A stretch of DNA of 48,532 nt from Deltaproteobacteria bacterium (GCA_029262815.1 JAJCYS010000046.1:1-48532); one strand, 5' to 3'; shown: positions 27,058-36,014, counted from the first letter of the stretch. Made by a program: numbers and translations. The notes: generated by a model from the sequence alone, not told the origin.

Positions 27058-28186
27058 TGGGGCGATTTGTATCAGAAAGATCGAGTTCTTCTCTGAGAGT
27101 ATTGGCAATGAAAGAAATTTGGTCTTCTGTTATGTGATTATGAAAAGGCAAAGTTAAGGTACGCTTTGAAATGCTTTCAGTCATGGGTAAATTTAATTTA
27201 ATTTCATCTGAAAAAAACTTTTTAATATAAGGTTGTGTATGGACTGGCGGGAAATAATTTCGCGTTGGAATGCCTCTATTTGTAAGATCTTTCATTATTT
27301 GATTTCGATCGACTGTCTTAGGTAGAAGAATGGTGTATGTGAACCAGCTCACGTCGACGTCGGATTGGATCACCTGTCGCGTGATATTTGTATGAGATGA
27401 CAAATAATGTTCGTAAGTGTCCGCAACTAATTTTCTTTTCCGAACAATTGAATTTATGCGCTCAAGTTGGCTGACTCCAAGTGCCGCCGACAGTTCACTC
27501 ATGCGAAAGTTATACCCCAAGTGCTGATGTTCGAGCCAAGCACTCATTGCATTACGTCCTTGGTTACGTAATGAGCGAATTGTTTCATCAATATGGGCGT
27601 GAGGTGTAACGACCATACCGCCTTCTCCAGTTGTCATTTGTTTATTGGGATAGAACGCAAATACTGACACGTCTGCCCACGCGCCAATTTTTTTTCCTTG
27701 ATAGCTTGAACCTAAGGCTTCACAAGAGTCATCGATAAGAGAAAGATTATGCTTTTTTGCAATCCCTTTTAGCGTATCCCAGCGTACAGGGTGACCAAAT
27801 ACATCCACGCCCATAATGGCTTTTGTGTTTTTTGTGATCAAAGCAGGAATTAGTTCACAATCAAGATTCCAAGTACGGGGTTCAATATCAACAAATACGG
27901 GTGTGGCGCCTGTATGCATAATGGCGTTGACACTGGCAACAAATGTAAATGAAGGCACGATGACTTCATCGCCAACGCCGATACTAAGAGCCTTTAAAGC
28001 TAAAAAAAGTCCCGCAGTACCTGAGCTAACCGTACAGGCATGTGGTACGCCAATATAGTTAGCCATTTGATTTTCAAATTCGATAGATTGGGGTCCGAGG
28101 GCAAGGTGTCCAGACTTAAGAACAGATAAGACGCACTCGATATCAGCATCTGATATATCCGGCGCGGACATTGTGATTGGGTTCAT
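27041..28186 (-). CDS. pglE: DegT/DnrJ-type aminotransferase (PglE-like)
   Basis: 381 residues. The PLP lysine is K182 in FAFYPNKQMTTGEGG; SSGTAGL is at 54-60 and IDDSCEALGS at 151-160. Together with the PglF-like dehydratase and PglD-like acetyltransferase it most likely aminates UDP-2-acetamido-4-keto-2,4,6-trideoxyglucose at C4. A perosamine-synthase-like role is possible, since these groups are close. It is translated together with the sugar transferase that follows. It is clearly different in sequence from the WbpE-like aminotransferase at 11.8 kb, so the locus has two separate aminotransferases. Confidence 0.88.
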   Translation of the reverse strand: MNPITMSAPDISDADIECVLSVLKSGHLALGPQSIEFENQMANYIGVPHACTVSSGTAGLFLALKALSIGVGDEVIVPSFTFVASVNAIMHTGATPVFVDIEPRTWNLDCELIPALITKNTKAIMGVDVFGHPVRWDTLKGIAKKHNLSLIDDSCEALGSSYQGKKIGAWADVSVFAFYPNKQMTTGEGGMVVTPHAHIDETIRSLRNQGRNAMSAWLEHQHLGYNFRMSELSAALGVSQLERINSIVRKRKLVADTYEHYLSSHTNITRQVIQSDVDVSWFTYTILLPKTVDRNQIMKDLTNRGIPTRNYFPPVHTQPYIKKFFSDEIKLNLPMTESISKRTLTLPFHNHITEDQISFIANTLREELDLSDTNRPNEIQP

Positions 28187-28270
28187 CCTGAATCCCGCGG
28201 TTTATGATAATAATACTTAGGGTATTATAACATAGAATTTGGCCTGATTTTTTAATTAGAGCCTAGGAAA

Positions 28271-28307
28271 ATGGATTCCCGTTCACGCTACACGAGTTGG
28301 GGATGAC
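28271..28307 (-). repeat. dispersed intergenic repeat, GTCATCCC...GGGAATCCAT type
   Basis: Read on the minus strand, this 37-nt element begins GTCATCCCC and ends GGGAATCCAT, the same ends as the element at 45779-45805, with a different centre (AACTCGTGTAGCGTGAAC). Short palindromic repeats with these ends are found in large numbers between genes of many proteobacteria. It lies in the 163-nt gap between the PglE-like and DsbD-like genes. Confidence 0.6.
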
Positions 28308-28349
28308 AAGATTGGAATGTAAGAGAGATCCAATAAATAGGAGTATTTC

Positions 28350-29555
28350 GTGATCGATGATCCAACCATCATTAAAATGTTTTTGTTTGCTTGTATAGGC
28401 GGTGTGATTTTAAACATCATGCCATGTGTACTACCTGTCTTAGCCCTCAAGGCTTTTCAATTGATCAGTCATAAAGAACAGAGAACGAAGCCATTATTGG
28501 GAACCGCTCTTGGCATTATCTTGTCGATGATTGGATTGGGTACATTGGTGGTTGGGTTACGCCAGAGTGGTCATGCGTTCGGTTGGGGCGTTCAATTTCA
28601 AAATCCTATATTTGTAGCTTTGCTGATGGTCTGTGTTTTGTATTTTGCTTGTATGCTCTGGGAGTTGTGCGAACTTCGAATGCCAGTATGGATTTCAAAT
28701 AAAACCCCGACTTCTCAGAAGTCGTCACACTCCTTATTAGAATCCGTAGTGACGGGGTTTTTTGTAACGTTGCTTGCTACACCCTGTACGGCTCCTTTTT
28801 TAGGTGTGGCAGTTGGATTTGCGCTAACTCAAACTGCGGGGGTGATTTTTTTAATCTTTTTGGGGGTTGGGTTGGGTTTGGCGTCTCCTTATTTAGTTTT
28901 GAGTGTATTTCCCTCGATGTTACATTTACTTCCCCGGCCGGGATCTTGGATGAGGACTGTCAAAAAAATAATGGGATTTCTACTAATAGCGACTGCGCTA
29001 TGGTTGTGGTCAATTTTGAGTCGACAGGTATCTTATGAAGGACTTTTGTGGATAGGGTTTAGTGCATTGGGATTTGTATTTTTTATTTGGTTGAGAAGTC
29101 AAAGCAGAATAATCAGTCTCTGTCTGTGGCTAGGTGCATTTGTTTGTACAGCTTTAGTGGCGTATGGTGCGTATCACTTTCAAAGTGATATACAGGTTAA
29201 TACACAAAAAAAATCAACTGAGTGGACACCCTTTAGTAAAAAAACGATATCAGATCTGGTTCAAGTGGGTAAAAAAGTTTTTGTGAATGTCACAGCGGAC
29301 TGGTGTTTGACATGTAAAACCAACGAATATTTGGTTTTTAATACAGATCGATTTCAAAAGTTGGTTAAGCAACATGGGATTAGTTTAATGTCTGGTGATT
29401 ACACCAACCCCAATCCCAAGATACTGGACTTTATCCAGAGTCATCAAAGATTCGGGGTTCCCGTTTATGTGTACTATAGCCCCAAGTATCCAAGTGGCAA
29501 GGTATTGCCTGAGCTGGTTTCGTTCGAGCTTTTGGAAGAAATTTTCAAAGATTAG
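28350..29555 (+). CDS. DsbD-like thiol:disulfide transporter with thioredoxin domain, lacking the N-terminal domain
   Basis: 401 residues. About eight transmembrane helices carry the two electron-relay cysteines in MPCVLPV (C26) and TPCTAPF (C146). A C-terminal periplasmic thioredoxin-like domain has WCLTC (C319, C322). The N-terminal alpha domain of classical DsbD is missing, so electrons taken from cytoplasmic thioredoxin end on the C-terminal domain and must be passed to another periplasmic partner. Such short forms often serve cytochrome c maturation or disulfide repair. The GTG start at 28350 has AGGAG 7 nt upstream. The stop overlaps the stop of the glyoxalase II gene (TTAG). Confidence 0.85.
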   Translation: MIDDPTIIKMFLFACIGGVILNIMPCVLPVLALKAFQLISHKEQRTKPLLGTALGIILSMIGLGTLVVGLRQSGHAFGWGVQFQNPIFVALLMVCVLYFACMLWELCELRMPVWISNKTPTSQKSSHSLLESVVTGFFVTLLATPCTAPFLGVAVGFALTQTAGVIFLIFLGVGLGLASPYLVLSVFPSMLHLLPRPGSWMRTVKKIMGFLLIATALWLWSILSRQVSYEGLLWIGFSALGFVFFIWLRSQSRIISLCLWLGAFVCTALVAYGAYHFQSDIQVNTQKKSTEWTPFSKKTISDLVQVGKKVFVNVTADWCLTCKTNEYLVFNTDRFQKLVKQHGISLMSGDYTNPNPKILDFIQSHQRFGVPVYVYYSPKYPSGKVLPELVSFELLEEIFKD

Positions 29556-30334
29556 AATTGATCCTTGAGAAGTCGTGTGGCTTCAAAAACGAGTGTTGGA
29601 TCTTTTGGATTTTTAATTTCAAATAATTTTTGAACTGAATGAATGAGTTCAGGTACATGAGCACGCAAAAAAGGGTTATAACTTTTTTCTTCTTTAAGGG
29701 TTGTTGGAATAGTGGATATGTTTTTTGCGCGTTTTGTTTTTACATCACTTATTTTTTGATTCAACGTACTGTTATTCGGTTCTAAAGTGTGTGCAAAAGC
29801 TAAATTTGAATCGGTATATTCATGTCCACAATAGATGAGCGTGTGATCAGAAAGTGCCGCAATTTTTTGAAGTGACATATACATCATCGATGCATCCCCT
29901 TCAAACAATCGGCCACACCCTCCTGCAAAGAGGGTGTCCCCAGAGAATATGCCATCTGACCAAGTAAAACAAATATGGCCAAGCGTATGTCCTGGGGTTT
30001 CGATTACTGAAAAAGACGAAATCCCAAGTGCAACTGTATCGTTTTCACGTAGGCCGAACGTTTGATGTGGAATTTGGTGACGTTCGAGATCAAATTGACT
30101 GCCATATACGGGGGCTGGATAACGCGCTACTAAGGATGATAAACCGTCAACGTGATCTCCATGATGATGTGTAATGAGATAAAGGGACGGTGTGAATTTG
30201 TGGTGATCAAGTGCTTCAAGAACCGAATCACTCTCTCCTGGATCGACAACGGCACAGGCCTTTGTTTGCGAGCAAACTGCGAGGTAGGCATAGTTATCAG
30301 TTAGGATAGGCAGTTGAATAAGATGTAAACTCAT
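29552..30334 (-). CDS. gloB: hydroxyacylglutathione hydrolase (glyoxalase II)
   Basis: 260 residues, the usual length. A metallo-beta-lactamase fold with the metal motif THHHGDHVDG, then TPGHTLGHICF, SGDTLFAGGCGRLFEG and YCGHEYTDSNL, together diagnostic for GloB. It hydrolyses S-lactoylglutathione to D-lactate and glutathione, the second step of methylglyoxal detoxification, in the cytoplasm. The start at 30334 overlaps the stop of the upstream gene (ATGA), so translation is coupled to the 1055-residue secreted protein; an in-frame ATG at 30364 is less likely. Confidence 0.93.
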   Translation of the reverse strand: MSLHLIQLPILTDNYAYLAVCSQTKACAVVDPGESDSVLEALDHHKFTPSLYLITHHHGDHVDGLSSLVARYPAPVYGSQFDLERHQIPHQTFGLRENDTVALGISSFSVIETPGHTLGHICFTWSDGIFSGDTLFAGGCGRLFEGDASMMYMSLQKIAALSDHTLIYCGHEYTDSNLAFAHTLEPNNSTLNQKISDVKTKRAKNISTIPTTLKEEKSYNPFLRAHVPELIHSVQKLFEIKNPKDPTLVFEATRLLKDQF

Positions 30335-33300
30335 TTGAAAAATGAGATCGCTGTAGGGACCCATAGATTGGTTTCTGGGAGTGAGTTTTTATCTTTATCT
30401 TGAAATAAGCCTCGATGGTATGTGTGGGGATCTTGTACAAAGCGTTTAAACATCGAGAAAAAGGATCGATAGGCTTGGTGTGTACCTCGGGGATCCATGA
30501 GGTTGTGAAATCCTTGACGATAAAATGAGGGATACCAATTTTGTTGGTTGGCTTGGACATCTTGCATGAGTGAGATGAGCTCAGGGAAGACTTTCTGATA
30601 CTCCACATCTAGTTCCCCATAGCCTACAAAAGTGGGTATTTGTAGCCAATTTTTATCGTTAACAAGTTTATCCATCCAGGTCGCACCTTTGTTTATGTGA
30701 AAGGCATATAGAAACAACTCTAGGTTTAAACGAGCTTGATATTCAGCATCAGAAACAGGCGCTAAATTGTTGGCGCCTTCTAAATCGTAATACCATTGTC
30801 CTTTATTTCTCAGTTTAGGATCGTCATATTGAAAATAGGCAATATCTTCGATTTCCAACTGGTGTTTGTATGTTGAATCCTTGCTATCGACCAAAACTAG
30901 TTCACCTCTTTGGGCAGCATGGTGAATCTCGGAAGGGAGCAGAACGCCTTTGGGGTAGCCCCTCGGGATGACGGGGCTGATGAGGACAAATGCATCTGAT
31001 TGTGCATCAAATAATTTTGGAAAACGGGTATACAGCTCCATTAAAACGGTGGGCATGGTAGATCGAAACGCAAACACAAATCGACGTTTTTGTTTATGGC
31101 CATTTTTATCTACATACGTACTTTGTTGTTTGTAATATGAGAAAAAGTGATACAGGTAATCAAGATATGCATCGAGATTGGGAACTGCATCGATATCCGG
31201 CCCGCCATGACCTACATTTGGAATCCCAATTCCCAGATAAGTTGATGGGTGTCCCTTTTTGTTATGTGGATCCATAGCTTGGACTTGGTTAATTAAATTC
31301 TCAATAGTATGTAATCGTGATCGATTGGTTCCCATGCCAGGTGTACCAAAGACAACAACTGAAACATTGTCAGGGATTTTAGAAATCGGATAATCAGATG
31401 ATAAAAAAGACTGGAGTAGTTTCTGAGACACACGACTGGGACGTAAGGGTTTACTGGGTTGCTCGATAACTTGGATATATTTGGCCGATTTACCATAGCT
31501 TTTGGTAAAAATGAGTTCAGTGTGATAGTCCCGTTGATAACGTCTGATATTTGTAACACCGAGCATTACGTGAGCCAGCCCAATTTTGTGTTTGAATTTA
31601 GCAGCAGCAAGCTTGCTTTGAGGAGTCACAGCGTCCTGCAATCCCCCCAAAACAAGTTCAGTTAGCGGGATGAGTTCTTCCCAGATAATGCGCCTTGGGT
31701 CATTTTGACGAAGAGTTTGACTATTAAAATTTAAGTCTAAAATTTGAACTTGAATTTTGAAGAGAATCGTAGGGAGTGTAGTATATATCGCGTCAATCAC
31801 ATGTCGATAATCATACGTTTCAGGAGTAAATAAATGTCGTAAAGTCTCGGAATCCAGAAAAAGAGCGAGGTCCTTTTGGATGTGATCAGGCTTGAGACCA
31901 GGTAAAGCGGTGAGAATCTCAGAAAATGACATAGCAGATTTCTTTTTGTTCCCTTTAGAAAGACTTTGTCCTTTTTTTAAGATTTTCAATAAACGAGAAA
32001 GGGTCTGAACCTCGATAAGCGGTTTGGGTAACTTGTCCAATTCTAATCCATGCGCTGAACAGGTTTTCTCATATTTTTTGGTGACATACATCAAAATATC
32101 GTCAGGTCGTTTGGAGATCAGTTCGAACCCAAGTAGTTGTGTGATGAGCTCGGTAGTCAAATGTGGAAAAGGATGAGAAATCGACGTCGCGATGAGAGGT
32201 TTGAAAATTGTATTTTTCTTATTGTTGAAATAATCAAGAAATAATTTTGATGTCAGTAGTTGGATGAGCGCGTGATGTGAATGTTTATAGTCGTACCACG
32301 TGTCTACAATATTTGTTTCGAGGTTGGTCAATGCATTTTTGTTTGAATCAACATCAAGCGTTTTTTTGTATGATGAAGTTGCCCATCGAGTCAATGGTGT
32401 TAGTCGATAATCAGCTGTGAATTGAATGGCGGGTAATAGATCCTCAGTGAGAGTTTTAGGTTGAGATGCCCATTTAACAAATAAGGGTAGTATTTTTTTT
32501 TGTTCAGGACTGGAAAATAAACGAGTAAGTTGAGATTCTAGCCCATCAAAGTTCTTATCTTTTCTATACGCGACTTCACGCATAAGATCGTCAAATCGTG
32601 TGAGTAAATCACCAATAGAGCCTAGTAATTCTCTAAGATATGACACACTCGTGTCCTTGGATAAGTTTAATCGGGTTACTAAATATTCATGAGATAGATT
32701 TTCGTTATCGAGAAGAGACTTGAGGGTAAAATAAATTTCACCAAAATTTTCAATGATGATGGGTGAAGCTTCATGAAATGCCGACTCTTTGGTAAACGTC
32801 GATTCAATTACAAATTTCAGGAATTTATATTTTAATTCACTTTGTTGCTCTAGCCACTTATCAGTAACATGGGGAGCCCCTTCTCTCTTAAGTTGTCGGG
32901 CGTTGTCTCTAACATCATCTGATAGCCCATCTTGCAACACGCTGGTCCAGCTATATAGTAGATTTGTGTAGTGCAATAATGATCCTTTTATTTCCTCTGT
33001 TTTTTTGATTGAAGATTGATATCTTTTTAAGGCTTCAATGACCTCCTGCCAATTTTTTATTTTATGTTGTAGGGCAGAAATCTCTGCTTCACCAGCTGTC
33101 TCGCTGATGTTAGACAGTTTTTGTGTTGCATTTTGGACTCGTTGACTATAGACCGTGATACCGCCATCTGGGTATTTGAGCAGTTTTTTGATTTCATTGC
33201 GGATAGTTTGTGGGACAGAGGTCATGGAGGGTGTGTCTTTGAAAGCCCCGTCTCCAACAATGATGGTTGGTACAACGTTTGATTCGACTCTGTGAATGAC

Positions 33301-33498
33301 GGCATTTAAAAAAGCAGCGTTGTTACGCCATTCTGAGGTGTTTCCGAGGGTATTTGGGATGCTTAGGCAGTTGACGCCACCTTTTTGTGCGGCAATCATT
33401 TTTCTGCCGGAGAATGCAATAGGGGACCAGAAGCACCCACACGCAATGAGGGCCCCAACCAAAAAAATCCTTTTTGTCAATGATCGTGATAGTCCCAT
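30331..33498 (-). CDS. large secreted protein with alpha/beta-hydrolase-like C-terminal domain
   Basis: 1055 residues; no named family was recognised for the whole protein. An N-terminal Sec signal peptide runs to about residue 30 (RIFLVGALIACGCF, then SPIAFS). Residues about 60-650 look mainly helical, with coiled-coil-like stretches (for example KIKNWQEVIEALKRYQSSIK). From about 710 the pattern is that of an alpha/beta hydrolase: strand plus VVVFGTPGMG (oxyanion loop), VFAFRSTMP with candidate nucleophile S813, GYGELDVEYQ with D964 and QGFHNLMD with H998. The nucleophile elbow lacks the usual GxSxG glycines. GGA lies before the ATG and the gene is coupled to gloB. The triad is an inference from order and spacing. 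Confidence 0.7.
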   Translation of the reverse strand: MGLSRSLTKRIFLVGALIACGCFWSPIAFSGRKMIAAQKGGVNCLSIPNTLGNTSEWRNNAAFLNAVIHRVESNVVPTIIVGDGAFKDTPSMTSVPQTIRNEIKKLLKYPDGGITVYSQRVQNATQKLSNISETAGEAEISALQHKIKNWQEVIEALKRYQSSIKKTEEIKGSLLHYTNLLYSWTSVLQDGLSDDVRDNARQLKREGAPHVTDKWLEQQSELKYKFLKFVIESTFTKESAFHEASPIIIENFGEIYFTLKSLLDNENLSHEYLVTRLNLSKDTSVSYLRELLGSIGDLLTRFDDLMREVAYRKDKNFDGLESQLTRLFSSPEQKKILPLFVKWASQPKTLTEDLLPAIQFTADYRLTPLTRWATSSYKKTLDVDSNKNALTNLETNIVDTWYDYKHSHHALIQLLTSKLFLDYFNNKKNTIFKPLIATSISHPFPHLTTELITQLLGFELISKRPDDILMYVTKKYEKTCSAHGLELDKLPKPLIEVQTLSRLLKILKKGQSLSKGNKKKSAMSFSEILTALPGLKPDHIQKDLALFLDSETLRHLFTPETYDYRHVIDAIYTTLPTILFKIQVQILDLNFNSQTLRQNDPRRIIWEELIPLTELVLGGLQDAVTPQSKLAAAKFKHKIGLAHVMLGVTNIRRYQRDYHTELIFTKSYGKSAKYIQVIEQPSKPLRPSRVSQKLLQSFLSSDYPISKIPDNVSVVVFGTPGMGTNRSRLHTIENLINQVQAMDPHNKKGHPSTYLGIGIPNVGHGGPDIDAVPNLDAYLDYLYHFFSYYKQQSTYVDKNGHKQKRRFVFAFRSTMPTVLMELYTRFPKLFDAQSDAFVLISPVIPRGYPKGVLLPSEIHHAAQRGELVLVDSKDSTYKHQLEIEDIAYFQYDDPKLRNKGQWYYDLEGANNLAPVSDAEYQARLNLELFLYAFHINKGATWMDKLVNDKNWLQIPTFVGYGELDVEYQKVFPELISLMQDVQANQQNWYPSFYRQGFHNLMDPRGTHQAYRSFFSMFKRFVQDPHTYHRGLFQDKDKNSLPETNLWVPTAISFFK

Positions 33499-33527
33499 AT
33501 TTCCAAACAGCCTAGACCTAAATGTGG

Positions 33528-33544
33528 CTAGTATTATATACTAG
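33528..33544. promoter_or_regulatory. perfect palindrome in a divergent promoter region
   Basis: CTAGTATTATATACTAG is a perfect 7-bp inverted repeat (CTAGTAT / ATACTAG) with a 3-nt centre. It sits 30 bp upstream of the large secreted protein gene (leftward) and about 70 bp upstream of a small hypothetical gene (rightward). Size, symmetry and place fit a dimeric repressor operator; TATTAT-like -10 sequences overlap it. Confidence 0.4.
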
Positions 33545-33615
33545 TGTATCACTTTAGTGGGAACCAAAATGTGGGGGTTTCCGGAGCGCTTCAGCTTGTA
33601 AGCATAGGAGGAGGC

Positions 33616-33873
33616 ATGTCTATAGGGTTTGAATTAAGATCTAAGGTTGTACAAAAACTTGCGGATACATTTGACGAAAAGGATATTTTGTATGATTTCT
33701 CAGATGTAAATAGCCTCAAAATTTATTTATCCAAAGACAAATCTCATTCCATACAAGTGGATTTTGTGAAAGAAGATGAATTCTATGCCTTTCGCGCGCA
33801 ACACCATTTATCCAAACGTGAAATCGATAAGTTGTATGAAATTTTACTCATCATCCATAAGTACGTTCATTAG
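33616..33873 (+). CDS. small hypothetical protein
   Basis: 85 residues from ATG 33616, chosen because AGGAGG lies 4 nt upstream (33606-33611); the frame is open further left but has no better start. No signal peptide, transmembrane segment or known motif. The sequence is charged and likely soluble: an N-terminal helix (SKVVQKLADTF), a beta-like centre (LKIYLSKDKSHSIQVDFV) and a C-terminal helix (SKREIDKLYEILLIIHKYV). It is divergent from the large secreted hydrolase-like gene and shares the palindromic region with it, so the two may be co-regulated. Function unknown. Confidence 0.6.
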   Translation: MSIGFELRSKVVQKLADTFDEKDILYDFSDVNSLKIYLSKDKSHSIQVDFVKEDEFYAFRAQHHLSKREIDKLYEILLIIHKYVH

Positions 33874-33889
33874 AACTAGCACGATCAGT

Positions 33890-34118
33890 TGCAATCTGCC
33901 AGCCTCTTCGTTCTCGGTAACAAATGTTCTCGATGGCCAATGAGGTCACCTCCCACCTTCGTACACGTACTACGGTGGGCAAGCCGAGCCAAAGTGACAA
34001 TCTCTCAACTAAACTTGCCTGTCCTGTCGTAGCTTTAGCGAAGACGGACGGCCTTGAGGCTACAGATTTCGCTCGATCTCATTACGAACTTTTCTTTGAG
34101 ATCGGTTCCTCTCACTAA
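33890..34118 (+). repeat. possible dispersed repeat element with a 64-codon reading frame
   Basis: This stretch between two genes has a different texture from its surroundings: two hairpins (CCCACCTTCGTAC at 33952-33964 with GTACTACGGTGGG at 33967-33979, two mismatches; CGATCTCA at 34074-34081 with TGAGATCG at 34097-34104) and the segment GTCGTAGCTTTAGCGAAGAC, which resembles common bacterial intergenic repeats. A frame from ATG 33924 to 34118 could encode 64 residues (ending FFEIGSSH) but lacks a Shine-Dalgarno site and known motifs. I regard it as a repeat or gene remnant rather than a functional gene. Confidence 0.4.
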
Positions 34119-34121
34119 ACT

Positions 34122-34595
34122 TTAATAAAGGCACTTGTCTGGATTGGCAACGAAGAGCTCAAAAGGGACTCTGCCGAATTCTTGTAACATCGGGCCATAA
34201 ATTTCAAGCGTTGCACCGCCCAATTCTTTCATGGTGAGGTTAGATATTTCTAATTCTCGGAACCCAGCTAGTTTGGCATCTTCGATAGATGCAGCGTAGT
34301 AGATGGCATCCATTTGAGCCCAATGAATAGCTGAAAAGCACATCGGGCACGGTTCGCAGGAGGAGTATAGAATGCAACCCGAAAAATTATGGGTATTGAG
34401 GACTTTGCCAGCTTTGCGAAGCACGTTGATTTCTGCATGTGCTGTCGGATCACAAGTGCGTACAACTGAGTTGTGGGTGGCTGCGACAATCTTGTTGTTT
34501 TTTGTAACAACTGCACCAAATGGAGCCTGTCCATCGCGTACACTCTTATTAGCTTCTTCAATAGCAAGTTTTAGGAATGTTTCGTGCGTATCCAT
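34122..34595 (-). CDS. guanine deaminase-like nucleoside/base deaminase
   Basis: 157 residues from ATG 34595, the same length as Bacillus GuaD-type guanine deaminases; in-frame ATGs at 34613 and 34661 are alternatives. Zinc ligands and catalytic Glu of the cytidine deaminase fold are present: HAE at 53-55 and PCPMC with C83 and C86. The start METHETFLKLAI-like segment (here MDTHETFLKLAI), YSSCEPCPMC and the C-terminal aromatic end (CLY) fit guanine deaminase more than tRNA adenosine deaminase TadA. It would convert guanine to xanthine. It stands alone and ends 3 nt from the repeat-like frame. Confidence 0.85.
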   Translation of the reverse strand: MDTHETFLKLAIEEANKSVRDGQAPFGAVVTKNNKIVAATHNSVVRTCDPTAHAEINVLRKAGKVLNTHNFSGCILYSSCEPCPMCFSAIHWAQMDAIYYAASIEDAKLAGFRELEISNLTMKELGGATLEIYGPMLQEFGRVPFELFVANPDKCLY

Positions 34596-34691
34596 AGCAT
34601 CGTAGCCTACCATAAAAGCAACAATTTTGATCAAAAGGAATGTGGACGCTTGACCATCCACGCAGCTACACTAATAGTATAAGGACATTTT

Positions 34692-35966
34692 ATGGGACAT
34701 GAACACATAACCATCCCTCTGTGGGCTGTATTACCTTTTGCTGGCATCTTGTTGAGCATTGCCTTTCTCCCTTTAATTTCTCCCTTTTTTTGGCATCGTA
34801 ACTACGGCAAAATTGCCTTAACTTTTGCTGCACCGATGGCAGTGTATGTCTACACGCTCAACATCCATTGGCTAGAACACACCGCGATTGAGTACGTCTC
34901 GTTTATTGCTTTATTGGGGGCTTTATTTATCATATCGGGTGGCATTTATATCCGCGGGTCAGGGTTGGGCCGACCTAGGGATAATGTCATCATTCTCTTT
35001 TTAGGCACACTTTTGGCAAGTTTTATCGGGACAACAGGTGCAAGCATGCTTTTGATCCGTCCGCTTGTAAGAACAAATTTGAAACGCCCAGCGCCGTATT
35101 TGCCTGTGTTGTTCTTTTTATTTTTAGTAAGCAACATGGGGGGGTTATTAACGCCTTTGGGAGACCCTCCATTATTTCTTGGCTTTCTGAAGGGTGTGCC
35201 TTTTTTTTGGACCTTAAAATTGTTTCCGATGTGGTGTGTAGCCTCAGTTGCCCTGCTGATTGCGTATGTGATTGTAGATCGATTCGCGCTCCGTAATCAT
35301 ACCTTCAAACGACCTAAACGTATGCGGCGTACGGCCATTTATGGCAGTGTTAACTTTCTTTTGCTGGCTGGGGTTTTGGGGGTTGTGATTTTGTATGGTA
35401 ATTTGCCGATCGGGTGGGGACTGTGGCGTGATGTCATTCAAGTATGTGGTATGGGGCTCATGGCCCTGGGCTCTATTTGGCTTTCTCCTTCATTTTCGCG
35501 CCGACGGAATCGATTCACCTATGCCCCAATTAAGGAAGTTGCTATTCTTTTTGCTGCTATTTTTGTGTGCATGATTCCTGCCTTAAAGTTACTTGAAATT
35601 AACGGTGCAAGCTTGGGCGTCACAGAGCCATGGCAGTTCTATTGGTTCACTGGGATATTGAGTAGTTTTTTGGATAACGCTCCAACCTATCTCGCCTTTT
35701 TATCCTTAGCAAAAACAGTGCCTTACGAGGGTGTGATGGTTGCGTTAAGTGATGGAACGCAGGTTGCTGAGCTGTTTTTAGAGGCCATCTCCGTCGGTGC
35801 TGTGTTTATGGGTGCGCTGACATACATCGGTAACGGCCCTAATTTTATGGTAAAAGCTATTGCTGAAGAAAATGGTGTGAAAATGCCTTCATTTTTGGGC
35901 TACGTTGTGTTTAGTATGTTTTTTCTGATGCCGGTCCTATTTCTGGTTCATGGATTGTTTTTTTAA
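34692..35966 (+). CDS. NhaD-like sodium:proton antiporter
   Basis: 424 residues with about eleven or twelve transmembrane helices. It belongs to the ion-transporter superfamily branch containing NhaD: GTTGASMLLIRPLVRTN, SNMGGLLTPLGDPPLFLGFL, SSFLDNAPTYLAF and TYIGNGPNFMVKAIAEENG are the two re-entrant-loop regions and their repeats. It is expected to exchange Na+ for H+ at the inner membrane. AAGGA lies 6 nt before the ATG. It is followed after 48 nt by pckA on the same strand, so they may share a transcript. Confidence 0.88.
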   Translation: MGHEHITIPLWAVLPFAGILLSIAFLPLISPFFWHRNYGKIALTFAAPMAVYVYTLNIHWLEHTAIEYVSFIALLGALFIISGGIYIRGSGLGRPRDNVIILFLGTLLASFIGTTGASMLLIRPLVRTNLKRPAPYLPVLFFLFLVSNMGGLLTPLGDPPLFLGFLKGVPFFWTLKLFPMWCVASVALLIAYVIVDRFALRNHTFKRPKRMRRTAIYGSVNFLLLAGVLGVVILYGNLPIGWGLWRDVIQVCGMGLMALGSIWLSPSFSRRRNRFTYAPIKEVAILFAAIFVCMIPALKLLEINGASLGVTEPWQFYWFTGILSSFLDNAPTYLAFLSLAKTVPYEGVMVALSDGTQVAELFLEAISVGAVFMGALTYIGNGPNFMVKAIAEENGVKMPSFLGYVVFSMFFLMPVLFLVHGLFF

Positions 35967-36014
35967 CGAAAGCCAAGGAAGGGTTTAGTGGAAATTCTTA
36001 ACAGGAGTAAAACG

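Noticed and set aside
30331..30347. CTCATTT...AAATGAG inverted repeat at the junction of the secreted protein and gloB
   Set aside because: The arms are made of the overlapping ATGA stop-start and a short A/T run; the stem is weak and a terminator there would cut off gloB.
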